64,000 bases of DNA from Lactobacillus helsingborgensis (lineage in GTDB: Bacteria; Bacillota; Bacilli; Lactobacillales; Lactobacillaceae). The notes under the pieces are model-generated. The model did no database searches. It had not been told where the DNA came from and was given only the letters and a program-made list of their open reading frames with translations. The stretch covers positions 843,755 through 907,754 of the forward strand of contig NZ_KQ034046.1 in assembly GCF_000970855.1 (NCBI RefSeq), given 5' to 3'. This document shows positions 44,046 to 52,120 of the stretch, piece by piece. Position numbers and translations under genes: made by a program. Within the stretch, counting starts at the first letter, position 1; the number at the start of each line of letters is the position of its first letter.

Positions 44046-44643
44046 AATAGCGCAGTTAGAAGCACTATTATATGTAGCTGGTGATGCTGGTATTACAGAT
44101 GTAAATTTATGTGAACTTTTGCAAATTACCAAGCCTGCTTTGCGTGAACTGACCAAAGAATTACAAAAAAAGCTGCTGGAAAATGCTGATTCAGGTCTTC
44201 AAGTACAGCATATTAATGACAACTATAAATTAACTACTCGTCCCGAAATGAGTGCGATCATTGAGCACTTTTTTCAAAAAGATTTAACAAAAAGCTTGAG
44301 TCAATCTGCACTTGAAATATTGTCGATTATTGCTTACAAGCAGCCTATAACCAGAATAGAAATTGATGAAATTAGAGGCGTTAATTCCTCTGGTGCACTG
44401 CAAACATTAATCTGGCGCGGGTTAGTTAAAATAGATGGTAAAAAAGAAGCTCCCGGTCACCCAAACGTATATGTGACCAGTGACTACTTTTTACAATATT
44501 TTGGTTATCACAGTCTGGCCGACTTGCCCTTAATTGAAGACTTTGAGGATGAAAGTGTAAACGCTGAAGGCGAAATAGATTTATTTGCTGCCAAAGGACA
44601 AGCTGATAAAAATATTGCAAAAACTCAAAAAGGAGAAAAATAA
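44035..44643 (+). CDS. scpB: Segregation and condensation protein B
   Basis: Binds ScpA as a dimer and completes the SMC-ScpAB complex. The 202-residue protein starts [19 protein letters not shown] and has two winged-helix domains; [31 protein letters not shown] is the family core, and the C-terminal tail is acidic. The ATG at 44035, overlapping scpA by 11 bases, gives the expected N-terminus; a TTG at 44026 is less likely. The last stop base is the first base of the rluB ATG. Confidence 0.95.
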   Translation: MTSKIAQLEALLYVAGDAGITDVNLCELLQITKPALRELTKELQKKLLENADSGLQVQHINDNYKLTTRPEMSAIIEHFFQKDLTKSLSQSALEILSIIAYKQPITRIEIDEIRGVNSSGALQTLIWRGLVKIDGKKEAPGHPNVYVTSDYFLQYFGYHSLADLPLIEDFEDESVNAEGEIDLFAAKGQADKNIAKTQKGEK

Positions 44644-45362
44644 TGGTTTTAGAACGGTTGCAAAAAGTAATTGCGGAAGCTGGGATTGCTTCACGCCGCA
44701 AGGCCGAAAAGATGATCGTAGAAGGACGAGTGACGGTTGATGGGAAAGTCGTTACTCAGCTAGGAACTAAAGTTAACACTTTTAGCAACGTTACTGTTGA
44801 TGGCGAGCCGATTGAGCGTGAAAGTCTACATACTTATTTGTTTTATAAACCACGCGGCGTAGTTTCTACTGCCAGTGACGATAAAGGTAGGAAAACAGTA
44901 GTTGATTATTTTAAAAACTTACCGTACCGGCTATATCCAATCGGAAGACTTGACTATGACACTTCTGGGTTGCTGCTGATGACTAATGATGGAGAATTAG
45001 CTAACTTGTTAATGCACCCACGTAATAACGTGGCCAAGGTTTATGTGGCAAAAATAACAGGTCAGCTTACGCCTGAAGAAATCGGTCAACTGAAAAATGG
45101 TGTCAAAATTGATCGGCATAGATGTGCACCTGCCAAAGTAAAAATCATTAAGACCGATCGCAAAAAGAATAACCAAATTGTGCAGTTAACAATTCATGAA
45201 GGACAATATCATCAAGTCAAAAGAATGTTTAAGTCTGTAAACCATCAAGTTAAAAAATTAGCCCGTGAAAAATATGCTTTTCTAACTCTTGATTCTTTAG
45301 TTTCTGGCACATATAGAGAATTAACTCATGAAGAAGTTGACAGATTAAAGGACGTAGATTAA
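44643..45362 (+). CDS. rluB: 23S rRNA pseudouridine synthase, RluB family
   Basis: The 239-residue enzyme has an N-terminal S4 RNA-binding domain (ERLQKVIAEAGIASRRKAEKMI) and a RsuA/RluB-type catalytic domain with YPIGRLDYDTSGLLLMTNDG holding the catalytic aspartate (in GRLDYDTSGLL). Downstream come GQYHQVKRMF and the C-terminal catalytic segment. RluB modifies helix 89/90 positions of 23S rRNA; the exact target is by family. It ends the xerD-ribT-scpA-scpB-rluB chain just before the FMN riboswitch. Confidence 0.93.
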   Translation: MVLERLQKVIAEAGIASRRKAEKMIVEGRVTVDGKVVTQLGTKVNTFSNVTVDGEPIERESLHTYLFYKPRGVVSTASDDKGRKTVVDYFKNLPYRLYPIGRLDYDTSGLLLMTNDGELANLLMHPRNNVAKVYVAKITGQLTPEEIGQLKNGVKIDRHRCAPAKVKIIKTDRKKNNQIVQLTIHEGQYHQVKRMFKSVNHQVKKLAREKYAFLTLDSLVSGTYRELTHEEVDRLKDVD

Positions 45363-45393
45363 CATATATGTGGAAATTAAAAATAAGTTTGTT

Positions 45394-45500
45394 GTCTTCA
45401 TGGCAGGGTGAAAATCCCGACCGGTGGTGTAAGTCCACGACCCACGATAGTGGTGGAATCTAATGAGATACCGATAGTTAAAGTCTAGATGAAAGAAGAC
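45394..45500 (+). promoter_or_regulatory. FMN riboswitch (RFN element)
   Basis: The conserved RFN blocks are present: GGCAGGGTGAAAATCCCGACC (written here as GGCAGGGTG then AATCCCGACC), GGTGGT, GTCCACGACCC, TGGTGGAATCTAATGAG and ACCGATAGT. The closing P1 stem is GTCTTC (45394-45399) with GAAGAC (45495-45500). It precedes the riboflavin importer gene ribU, so FMN represses vitamin uptake. Confidence 0.95.
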
Positions 45501-45538
45501 AGACTAAACTAAAAGCCAAGATCTATAGCTTACTTTTA

Positions 45539-45578
45539 CATGGTCTGTTGCTAGGAGCAACAGACCATGTATTTTTTT
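45539..45578 (+). terminator. Riboswitch-controlled terminator upstream of ribU
   Basis: CATGGTCTGTTGCT pairs over 14 bases with AGCAACAGACCATG, followed by TTTTTTT. GTCTGT in its 5' arm (45543-45548) can instead pair with ACAGAC at 45499-45504, which overlaps the 3' strand of P1; this gives an FMN-sensitive antiterminator. Confidence 0.88.
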
Positions 45579-45591
45579 GGAGGTAAGAATC

Positions 45592-46272
45592 TTGCATAAA
45601 AAGAAATCTAGTAATTTAGCTAACATAGTAGCCTATACTTTAATTGGAACGATTGCATATATATTAATGCTGCTTGAATTTCCGCTACTGACTAGTTTTT
45701 TAAAATTTGATTTTTCAGACGTGGTCATTACAATTGGTACATTTTTGTTTGGACCTGGACCCGGTGCATTCATTGCATTTGTGCGGATGTTAATCAATTT
45801 AATTTATAAGGGCTTTGCTTTACCAAGTATAGTTGGACAAACTGCAGCTTTTCTTGCTTCACTTTCTTTTGCTTTGCCATTTTATTATTTAACTAAAAAT
45901 ATTAGTAAAGATGAAAAGAATTTCTCGAAAAAATTTTTACAACCAATAGTAGGAATTGTTCTGGGAATTGTGGCGATGACTATAGTTTTATCCGTACTCA
46001 ATGCTCTAGTGTTAACACCTTTTTATGCGGTGACTACAGTTCCTAACTTACCGGCAATCCATGGCTATACTGGTTTGCTTGCCTTTACAGAAAAGGTTTA
46101 TTTAGGTCAATTGTTACATATTCCTTCTATGAGTGCTTATATTTTTGGTATTATTGTGCCATTTAATCTGTTAAAAGGAACAATTAATGGTGTAGTTGTT
46201 TACTTATTATTTGAAACAGTTTTACGAACATTTAAGCCTTTTGTACGCAGAAACTTTAATTTAAAAAATTAA
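45592..46272 (+). CDS. ribU: Riboflavin ECF transporter substrate-binding subunit RibU
   Basis: Integral membrane S component that binds riboflavin and works with the shared EcfAA'T energising module (not in this window). The 226-residue protein has about six spans; MLLEFPLLTSFLKFDFSDVVITIGTF and the GPGPGAFIAFVRMLINLI region are typical of RibU. The start is TTG at 45592, eight bases after GGAGG; an in-frame TTG at 45577 would include that site and lie within the terminator U run. Expression is governed by the FMN riboswitch just upstream. Confidence 0.93.
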   Translation: MHKKKSSNLANIVAYTLIGTIAYILMLLEFPLLTSFLKFDFSDVVITIGTFLFGPGPGAFIAFVRMLINLIYKGFALPSIVGQTAAFLASLSFALPFYYLTKNISKDEKNFSKKFLQPIVGIVLGIVAMTIVLSVLNALVLTPFYAVTTVPNLPAIHGYTGLLAFTEKVYLGQLLHIPSMSAYIFGIIVPFNLLKGTINGVVVYLLFETVLRTFKPFVRRNFNLKN

Positions 46273-46286
46273 TATAGTGAAAAACC

Positions 46287-46318
46287 AAAATCAGTCTATT
46301 AAATGACTGATTTTTTTG
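46287..46318 (+). terminator. ribU terminator
   Basis: AAAATCAGTC, loop TATTAAAT, GACTGATTTTTTT. Confidence 0.87.
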
Positions 46319-46375
46319 TCCACTTAAATGGCAAATATGCTAAAATTAAGCAGGTTAGGTAAGGAGGTTTTCACG

Positions 46376-46867
46376 ATGAATCATAATCAAGAGGGTCCAT
46401 ATCATCATTATGAACGTCCTCAGGAATCAAGGGTCAGGACATATAAGTCTGTATCAAAAGGCTGGCTTGCCCTAATAGTTTTGTTGGTTGTTGTTTTAGT
46501 AGCTCTTGTTCCTGTAGTTCATCATTTGGCTGGAAATAATAATTCTGCCAGCAAAGTTGTTGAAGTACGTAAAACAAGTAAAAAAACAATTAAGCATACC
46601 AAAGCTAAAAACTTGCCTGCTAAAAATAAAAAAGTTATAAATAAAAGTAAAACCAAGACTAAAACTGAGACAAAGTCAAAGAAAAAATCTCAGACTAAGC
46701 CTCAAAAGAAACGTGCAGTTGTAAAACAATACGTTGTAAAAAGTGGTGATTCGTTAACAAGTATTGCCAACCGATTTAATATGTCTGTAGGCTATTTAGC
46801 ACAGTTAAATCAACTTGATCCCTATAGTCAAGTTGATATTGGTCAAACATTAAAGATTAGACAATAA
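46376..46867 (+). CDS. Membrane-anchored LysM-domain protein
   Basis: The 163-residue protein has a short cytoplasmic N-terminus, one transmembrane span (LALIVLLVVVLVALVPVVHHL, about 34-54), a long lysine/threonine-rich extracellular linker of about 65 residues, and a single C-terminal LysM domain (YVVKSGDSLTSIANRF then LAQLNQLDPYSQVDIGQTLKI) that binds peptidoglycan. It has no catalytic domain. The ATG at 46376 follows TAAGGAGG; an in-frame ATG at 46328 lies upstream of that site. In related genomes such proteins are placed near cmk-rpsA; the role is unknown. Confidence 0.88.
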   Translation: MNHNQEGPYHHYERPQESRVRTYKSVSKGWLALIVLLVVVLVALVPVVHHLAGNNNSASKVVEVRKTSKKTIKHTKAKNLPAKNKKVINKSKTKTKTETKSKKKSQTKPQKKRAVVKQYVVKSGDSLTSIANRFNMSVGYLAQLNQLDPYSQVDIGQTLKIRQ

Positions 46868-46884
46868 TAATTTAGAAAGGAATA

Positions 46885-46912
46885 GGGACTAATAGTCAAT
46901 AGTCCCTTTTTT
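46885..46912 (+). terminator. Terminator-type hairpin immediately before cmk
   Basis: GGGACTA, loop ATAGTCAA, TAGTCCC, then TTTTTT ending 6 bases before the cmk ATG. It ends the LysM gene transcript but leaves no room for a cmk promoter or a normal ribosome-binding site. Confidence 0.82.
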
Positions 46913-46918
46913 ATTGGA

Positions 46919-47593
46919 ATGCAAGTAGCAATTGATGGTCCAGCATCTGCTGGTAAAAGTACAGTAGCAAAAATTATCGCTCAAAAGTTAAATTTCACTT
47001 ATATTGATACGGGGGCAATGTACCGCGCATCTACGTGGTTGGCGCGGGAACACAAACTTAGTTATGGTGATGAAAAGGGCATATTGGCTGCTATTGAACA
47101 GGAAAATATTGAACTGAAGTCTGTTGCCGGTCAACAAAAGGTTTTTGTGGGTACAAAAGATATTTCACAAGAAATTCGCACGCCAGATATTTCAGCTCAT
47201 GTTTCTCAAGTATCAGCTCTTGCTGGGGTAAGGGAAAAGATGGTCAAATTACAAAGGCAGATGGCTGGCAAAATGAATGTGGTGATGGACGGTCGTGATA
47301 TTGGTACCACTGTTTTACCAAATGCTGCTGTAAAAATCTTTTTGATTGCTTCTGCTCATTCCCGTGCTGAAAGAAGAATGAAGGACTTCAAGGAAAGAGG
47401 CATTAAAGTAGATCAATCACTTGCAGAAATTGAACATGATATTGCGGAAAGGGATTATAAAGATTCTCATCGTAAAATCTCACCATTAAAAAAAGCACAG
47501 GACGCTATCGAAATTGACACGACTGCAATGACGATTGAGCAAGTTGTTAATGCAATTTTATTTGAAATTAAAAAAAGTCAAAAAAAACTATAA
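46919..47593 (+). CDS. cmk: Cytidylate kinase
   Basis: Phosphorylates CMP and dCMP to the diphosphates. The 224-residue protein begins MQVAIDGPASAGKSTVAKIIA with the P-loop, followed by YIDTGAMYRA (nucleotide binding), VVMDGRDIGTTVLP and RAERRMKDF, all standard. The start at 46919 is fixed by homology at the N-terminus, yet only TTGGA lies just upstream and a terminator hairpin ends 6 bases before it, so initiation is unusual. It is followed by rpsA, the common cmk-rpsA-der order. Confidence 0.95.
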   Translation: MQVAIDGPASAGKSTVAKIIAQKLNFTYIDTGAMYRASTWLAREHKLSYGDEKGILAAIEQENIELKSVAGQQKVFVGTKDISQEIRTPDISAHVSQVSALAGVREKMVKLQRQMAGKMNVVMDGRDIGTTVLPNAAVKIFLIASAHSRAERRMKDFKERGIKVDQSLAEIEHDIAERDYKDSHRKISPLKKAQDAIEIDTTAMTIEQVVNAILFEIKKSQKKL

Positions 47594-47665
47594 AAAAGGG
47601 GATAAAACAGTAGAAAAATCTCTAACTTTCATTTAAAATTAGAGTATGATATTGGGAGGTAAATA

Positions 47666-48871
47666 ATGTCAGAAAACAGTAATCAATTTTTAGATGCATT
47701 AAAGCAAATGCAAGGAGTTGAGGTCGGAGATATCGTAGATGTTGAAGTATTAGACGTTGAAGAAGGTCAAATTGATGTTGGTGTCGTAAATGCCGGCGTT
47801 GAAGGTGTGATTCCTCGTCGTGAATACACTTCAGATCGCAATGTTGACCTACGTGAAGCCGTTAAGCCAGGCGACAAGTTCAAAGCTTTGGTTTTGAGAA
47901 AAGCTGGCGGTGACAAAGAAAACGGAGAATTCTTCTTCTCAGTTACCCGTTTAAAGGAAAGAGAAGCTTACGATGAATTACAAAAGGACTTCGAAGAAGG
48001 TAAGACTATCGAAGGTACTGTAACTTCATCTGTACGTGGTGGTTTGTTAGTTGATGTTGGTACAAGAGGTTTCTTGCCAGCTTCACTGATTTCTAACCGT
48101 TACGTTTCAGATCTTAAGCCTTTCATTGGCAAGACCATGAAACTTAAGATTACCGAAATTGATCCAAGTAAGAATCGCTTAATTCTTTCTCACAAGGACT
48201 TAATTGAAGAAGAACGTGAAGAAGCTTTTGATAAGGTAGCATCTCAATTAGTTGTTGGTGATGTTGTTGAAGGCAAAGTTTCTCGTTTAACTAATTTCGG
48301 AGCTTTTGTTGATGTTGGTGGTGTTGACGGTTTAGTCCACATATCCGAGATTTCATATAAGCATGTTGATAAGCCAAGCGATGTTTTGAAGGCTGGTCAA
48401 GATGTTAAAGTTAAAGTAATTGGTATTGATGATGATAGACATCGCATCTCCCTTTCGATTAAGCAAACTGAACCTTCTCCATTCGAACAAGCCACAGCTG
48501 ACTTACACGAAGGAGATGTGTTTGAAGGCGAAGTAAAATCTTTAACTAACTTCGGTGCCTTTGTTGAAGTAGCTGATGGCATTCAAGGTTTGGTACATGT
48601 TTCAGAAATTTCTTATAAGCATGTTGATAAGCCAAGTGATGTGTTAAAGGTTGGTCAAACAGTTAAAGTCAAAGTTTTAAACATTGATCCTAATGAACGT
48701 CGTATTTCACTTTCAATGAAGGCTGCTGAGCCTAAGAGTTCTGAAAATGAAGGCAACCAATCACACGGTTCATACAATCGCAATTCGGTTAACAAGAAAT
48801 ACATGAACAATGATGATAACGGCTTTGCTTTAGGTGATATCATAGGTGACCAATTAAAAGATCGTCGTTAA
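47666..48871 (+). CDS. rpsA: Ribosomal protein S1 homologue (four S1 domains)
   Basis: The 401-residue RNA-binding protein has four tandem S1 folds: GDIVDVEVLDVEEGQIDVGV, GKTIEGTVTSSVRGGLLVDV, GDVVEGKVSRLTNFGAFVDVGG and GDVFEGEVKSLTNFGAFVEVAD. Low-GC Gram-positive S1 homologues have four domains rather than the six of E. coli. Domains 3 and 4 share a nearly identical GLVHVSEISYKHVDKPSDVLK block at both protein and DNA level, 258 bases apart. The tail is rich in Asn and Ser. ATG at 47666 follows GGGAGG; a TATGAT at 47645-47650 may be its own -10. Confidence 0.94.
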   Translation: MSENSNQFLDALKQMQGVEVGDIVDVEVLDVEEGQIDVGVVNAGVEGVIPRREYTSDRNVDLREAVKPGDKFKALVLRKAGGDKENGEFFFSVTRLKEREAYDELQKDFEEGKTIEGTVTSSVRGGLLVDVGTRGFLPASLISNRYVSDLKPFIGKTMKLKITEIDPSKNRLILSHKDLIEEEREEAFDKVASQLVVGDVVEGKVSRLTNFGAFVDVGGVDGLVHISEISYKHVDKPSDVLKAGQDVKVKVIGIDDDRHRISLSIKQTEPSPFEQATADLHEGDVFEGEVKSLTNFGAFVEVADGIQGLVHVSEISYKHVDKPSDVLKVGQTVKVKVLNIDPNERRISLSMKAAEPKSSENEGNQSHGSYNRNSVNKKYMNNDDNGFALGDIIGDQLKDRR

Positions 48872-48885
48872 TTTTTAATGAAAAG

Positions 48886-48910
48886 ACCGACTTTTTAAGT
48901 CGGTTTTTTT
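48886..48910 (+). terminator. rpsA terminator
   Basis: ACCGACTT, a short T loop, AAGTCGGTTTTTTT. Confidence 0.85.
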
Positions 48911-48931
48911 ATTTATGAAGGAGGCTGAAAA

Positions 48932-50242
48932 ATGGTTTTACCCGTTGTTGCAATAGTTGGACAGCCAAATGTTGGTAAATCAACGCTTTTCAACCGGATT
49001 ATTAATCAACGTTTAGCAATAGTCGAAGATAAGCCAGGTGTAACTAGAGATCGCAATTATGCTCAAGCAGAATGGTTGGGTCATAAATTCGATTTAATTG
49101 ACACTGGCGGTATAACTTGGTCAGGCAGCAATATTGAAGATGAGATTAGGGCTCAAGCAGAAATAGCGATTGAAGAAGCTGATGTAATTGTCATCCTAAC
49201 TAGTGTGACCAACCACTTAACTAGTCTTGATGAACGAATTGCGCAAATGCTCTATCAAACTAAGAAGCCGGTAATCTTAGCTGTCAATAAGGCTGATAAT
49301 CCTGAACAGCGCATGGATATATATGATTTTTACAGCTTAGGATTTGGTGAACCTATTCCAGTTTCAAGCATTCATGGGACTGGTATTGGTGATTTGCTGG
49401 ATCGCATTGTTGCTAGCTTGCCGCAGGATTTAGATCAAAACGAAAACAAACAAATATCTTTTAGTGTTATTGGTCGACCAAATGTCGGAAAATCTTCCAT
49501 TGTAAATCAACTTGTGGGAGAAAAAAGGGTCATCGTTAATAACGAAGAGGGTACTACCCGGGATGCAGTCGACACGCCATTTGAAACGGCTGATGGTACT
49601 AAATTTAGAATCGTGGACACAGCTGGTATCAGAAAAAGGGGCAAAGTTTACGAAAAAACTGAAAAGTACTCAGTTATGAGAGCGATGGGCGCTATTGAAC
49701 ATTCCGATATAGTTTGTTTGGTACTGGATGCCGATACCGGCATTAGAGAGCAAGATAAGCACGTTGCGGGTTATGCCCATGAAGCAGGACGCGGCATCAT
49801 TATCGTGGTCAATAAATGGGATCTACCAAAAAAGAATAGCAATAGTGCCAAAGAGTTTGAGCAAACTATTCGAACAGAATTTCAATATTTAGATTATGCT
49901 CCAATTTTATTTGTTTCAGCTAAAACCGGACAGAATTTGGCAAAAATTCCAGAAATGGTTAAGCAAGTTTATCGCAATCAGCAGCAAAGAATTAAGTCAA
50001 GTGTATTGAATGACTTGCTTTTGGAAGCAAGTAAGTTAGTTCCTACACCTATGATTAAGGGTAAGAGACTGCGTGTTTATTATATGACTCAAGTTGCTAC
50101 TAATCCGCCCACTTTTGTTGTTTTTGTGAATGACCCTGAGTTAATGCACTTTTCTTATGAACGATTTTTAACTAATCAGTTAAGAGCCAACTTTGACTTT
50201 TCTGGAACACCAATTAAGATTATTCCACGTAAGAGAAAATAG
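48932..50242 (+). CDS. der: Double-domain GTPase Der (EngA)
   Basis: Essential 50S-assembly GTPase with two G domains in one chain, 436 residues. Domain 1 has [27 protein letters not shown] and NKAD; domain 2 (from about 175) has [34 protein letters not shown] and VNKWDL. A KH-like C-terminal domain follows ([19 protein letters not shown]). ATG at 48932 follows GAAGGAGG. Confidence 0.97.
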   Translation: MVLPVVAIVGQPNVGKSTLFNRIINQRLAIVEDKPGVTRDRNYAQAEWLGHKFDLIDTGGITWSGSNIEDEIRAQAEIAIEEADVIVILTSVTNHLTSLDERIAQMLYQTKKPVILAVNKADNPEQRMDIYDFYSLGFGEPIPVSSIHGTGIGDLLDRIVASLPQDLDQNENKQISFSVIGRPNVGKSSIVNQLVGEKRVIVNNEEGTTRDAVDTPFETADGTKFRIVDTAGIRKRGKVYEKTEKYSVMRAMGAIEHSDIVCLVLDADTGIREQDKHVAGYAHEAGRGIIIVVNKWDLPKKNSNSAKEFEQTIRTEFQYLDYAPILFVSAKTGQNLAKIPEMVKQVYRNQQQRIKSSVLNDLLLEASKLVPTPMIKGKRLRVYYMTQVATNPPTFVVFVNDPELMHFSYERFLTNQLRANFDFSGTPIKIIPRKRK

Positions 50243-50289
50243 TTTGTATCTAGCAAATGCATAAAAAACACATTTTTAGATTAAATTGC

Positions 50290-50318
50290 TTGTTGTAGCA
50301 GGGCTTTTGTGCTATTTT
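50290..50318 (+). promoter_or_regulatory. hup promoter
   Basis: TTGTTG (50290-50295), a 17-base spacer, TATTTT (50313-50318), about 110 bases before the hup start. Confidence 0.5.
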
Positions 50319-50323
50319 GAATT

Positions 50324-50402
50324 CAAGGAAATAGTGATCTAGATAATCATTTATTCCTTGTTCCTTTGTTGAGGAACTAGTTAGGAATCTTTTTAGAGAT
50401 TC
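50324..50402 (+). promoter_or_regulatory. hup leader with three tandem hairpins
   Basis: CAAGGAA (50324-50330) pairs with TTCCTTG (50354-50360) with an inner TGAT/ATCA helix. GTTCCT (50360-50365) pairs with AGGAAC (50372-50377). GAATCT (50385-50390) pairs with AGATTC (50397-50402). None has a U run, so they look like message-stabilising or translational elements rather than terminators. Confidence 0.45.
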
Positions 50403-50425
50403 ATGTTTCAGGAGGTGAATTCCCA

Positions 50426-50701
50426 ATGGCAAATAAAGCAGAATTAGTTAGTGAAGTTGCATCAAAGACAAAGTTAACAAAAAAAGACGCAGCTACAGCT
50501 GTTGATGCAATTTTTAGCTCAATCCAAGAAGATCTTTCTAAAGGTAAGAAAGTACAATTGATTGGCTTTGGAACTTTTGAAGTGCGTAAGCGTGCAGCCC
50601 GTAAAGGACGTAATCCACAAACTGGCGCTGAAATTAAAATTCCAGCAAGTGTTGTACCAGCATTTAGACCTGGTAAGGCTCTTAAAGAAGCTGTTAAATA
50701 G
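50426..50701 (+). CDS. hup: DNA-binding protein HU
   Basis: Histone-like nucleoid protein of 91 residues that bends DNA as a dimer. It begins [30 protein letters not shown] and contains [29 protein letters not shown], the HU signature, and [11 protein letters not shown] at the end. ATG at 50426 follows AGGAGGTG. It is a single-gene unit with its own promoter, structured leader and terminator. Confidence 0.98.
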   Translation: MANKAELVSEVASKTKLTKKDAATAVDAIFSSIQEDLSKGKKVQLIGFGTFEVRKRAARKGRNPQTGAEIKIPASVVPAFRPGKALKEAVK

Positions 50702-50717
50702 CTTAATAGTTTTTACT

Positions 50718-50752
50718 TAAAAGATGGTGGCTAATTCGCCATCATCTTTTTT
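50718..50752 (+). terminator. hup terminator
   Basis: AAAAGATGGTGGC, loop TAATTC, GCCATCATCTTTTTT. Confidence 0.88.
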
Positions 50753-50796
50753 GTTTGTTATTATTTTAAATGTAGATAAATCATGGAGGAATTAAA

Positions 50797-52056
50797 ATGA
50801 GCTATTCAGAACAACTTCTTGATGCCATTGAACGGCAAGATTTTTCCCAGGAAAAAATTTTATTGAAAAAAGCCTTAGACAGCGATGAACCTGAAATTTT
50901 AGCATCACTAGCAGAAAACCTTGTAGGATTAGGTTTTACCGACTTAGCTAAGGAAGTATACCGCAGTCTGATTGCTCGTTTTCCCAAAGAGGACCTATTC
51001 AAAATCTATTTAGCTGAAATTTTATTAAATGACGGCAAAGACGAAGATGCCTTGACTTTACTTTACGGTGTTAAACCAGATTCTGCGGCATATCTTGACA
51101 GCTTATTAGTGCAGGCAGATTATTATCAAAGTAATGGTTTGCTCGAAACAGCCTATAAAAAGCTCTTAGAGGCTGCTAAAATTTCACCTGATGAAGATGT
51201 CGTCAAGTTTGGTTTAGCCGAACTGGATTATCTCAGCGGGCGTTACGAGCAGGCACTGTCTAGATACCAAGATCTATTAAAGCGCCATAAAACATTTAGC
51301 GAAGTAAATTTGAATGATCGGTTATTTCAAACTTTAGCCAAATTAGGCCGCTACGAAGAAGCTAGCAGAGTTATTTCCCAAAACGGCAACGAAATCTTGG
51401 ATATTGACAGTAAATACCAGGCTGCCTTAGTAATGCTTGCTGTTCATAAAGATGAGCAGGCTATTATATACTTGAATGAAGTAATTGATCAAAGTCCTGA
51501 TTACGTAAACGCATACCGTCTGTTAGTTGACGCATACGAGCAGCAGCATAATAATGAGCAGGAACTGCGGTCAGCTCAAGCTGGAATAGCCTATAATGAG
51601 CTTGACCCAGTTTTGTATAAAAAAGGCGCCCAAGCTGCTCTAAGAATGAATGATTTTAAAACTGCTGAAGAATTATTGCAAAAGGGAATAAAATTTTTAC
51701 CTGAAAATATCGCATTGCGCATCCAATTATCAAATCTTTATGTAAAAGAAAATAAAGATGAAGAAAATATTGCTCTGTTTAAGCAATTGGATGATGAAGA
51801 TCTTGAACCACAAGTGCACTGGAACCTGGCAATTTCCTATCAAAATTTAGATCAAAGTGCCAAGGCCAAAAGTGAATTTTTATTAGCCTATCCTGAATTT
51901 AAAGATAATAGTGCATTTTTAAAACAAATGATCCGCTTTTTCAATACAGAGCCTAATGCCAAAGAAATTGTCAAAGAACTTCTCGAAAAGTACCTGAAAC
52001 TTGAACCTGAAGATACAGAAATGCAGGAAATGTATGACAACTTGAATTTTAAATAA
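50797..52056 (+). CDS. Tetratricopeptide-repeat protein
   Basis: The 419-residue soluble protein is made almost wholly of TPR-type helix pairs, for example ILASLAENLVGLGFTDLAKEVYRSLIARFP, ALDSLLVQADYYQSNGLLETAYKKLLEAAKI-like segments and VNAYRLLVDAYEQQHNNEQELRSA. There is no signal peptide, membrane span or catalytic motif. It resembles the YpiA-type TPR proteins found in this position in Bacillales and lactobacilli, whose role is not known. ATG at 50797 follows ATGGAGGAA. Its terminator also serves the convergent YitT-family gene. Confidence 0.85.
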   Translation: MSYSEQLLDAIERQDFSQEKILLKKALDSDEPEILASLAENLVGLGFTDLAKEVYRSLIARFPKEDLFKIYLAEILLNDGKDEDALTLLYGVKPDSAAYLDSLLVQADYYQSNGLLETAYKKLLEAAKISPDEDVVKFGLAELDYLSGRYEQALSRYQDLLKRHKTFSEVNLNDRLFQTLAKLGRYEEASRVISQNGNEILDIDSKYQAALVMLAVHKDEQAIIYLNEVIDQSPDYVNAYRLLVDAYEQQHNNEQELRSAQAGIAYNELDPVLYKKGAQAALRMNDFKTAEELLQKGIKFLPENIALRIQLSNLYVKENKDEENIALFKQLDDEDLEPQVHWNLAISYQNLDQSAKAKSEFLLAYPEFKDNSAFLKQMIRFFNTEPNAKEIVKELLEKYLKLEPEDTEMQEMYDNLNFK

Positions 52057-52070
52057 AAAGTATCGTAATA

Positions 52071-52095
52071 AAAAAGCCCGTTTAGGGCTTTTTAT
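52071..52095. terminator. Terminator between the TPR gene and the convergent YitT-family gene
   Basis: AAAAAGCCC, loop GTTTA, GGGCTTTTTAT. The flanking A run gives a U tract on the minus strand too. Confidence 0.82.
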
Positions 52096-52120
52096 GTGCT
52101 TAAATTTAAACCAGTTAAAA

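Noticed and set aside
46560..46720. Simple-sequence repeat in the LysM gene as a phase-variable tract
   Set aside because: The lysine/threonine linker is imperfect in DNA, with no homopolymer or short tandem repeat long enough to suggest slippage.
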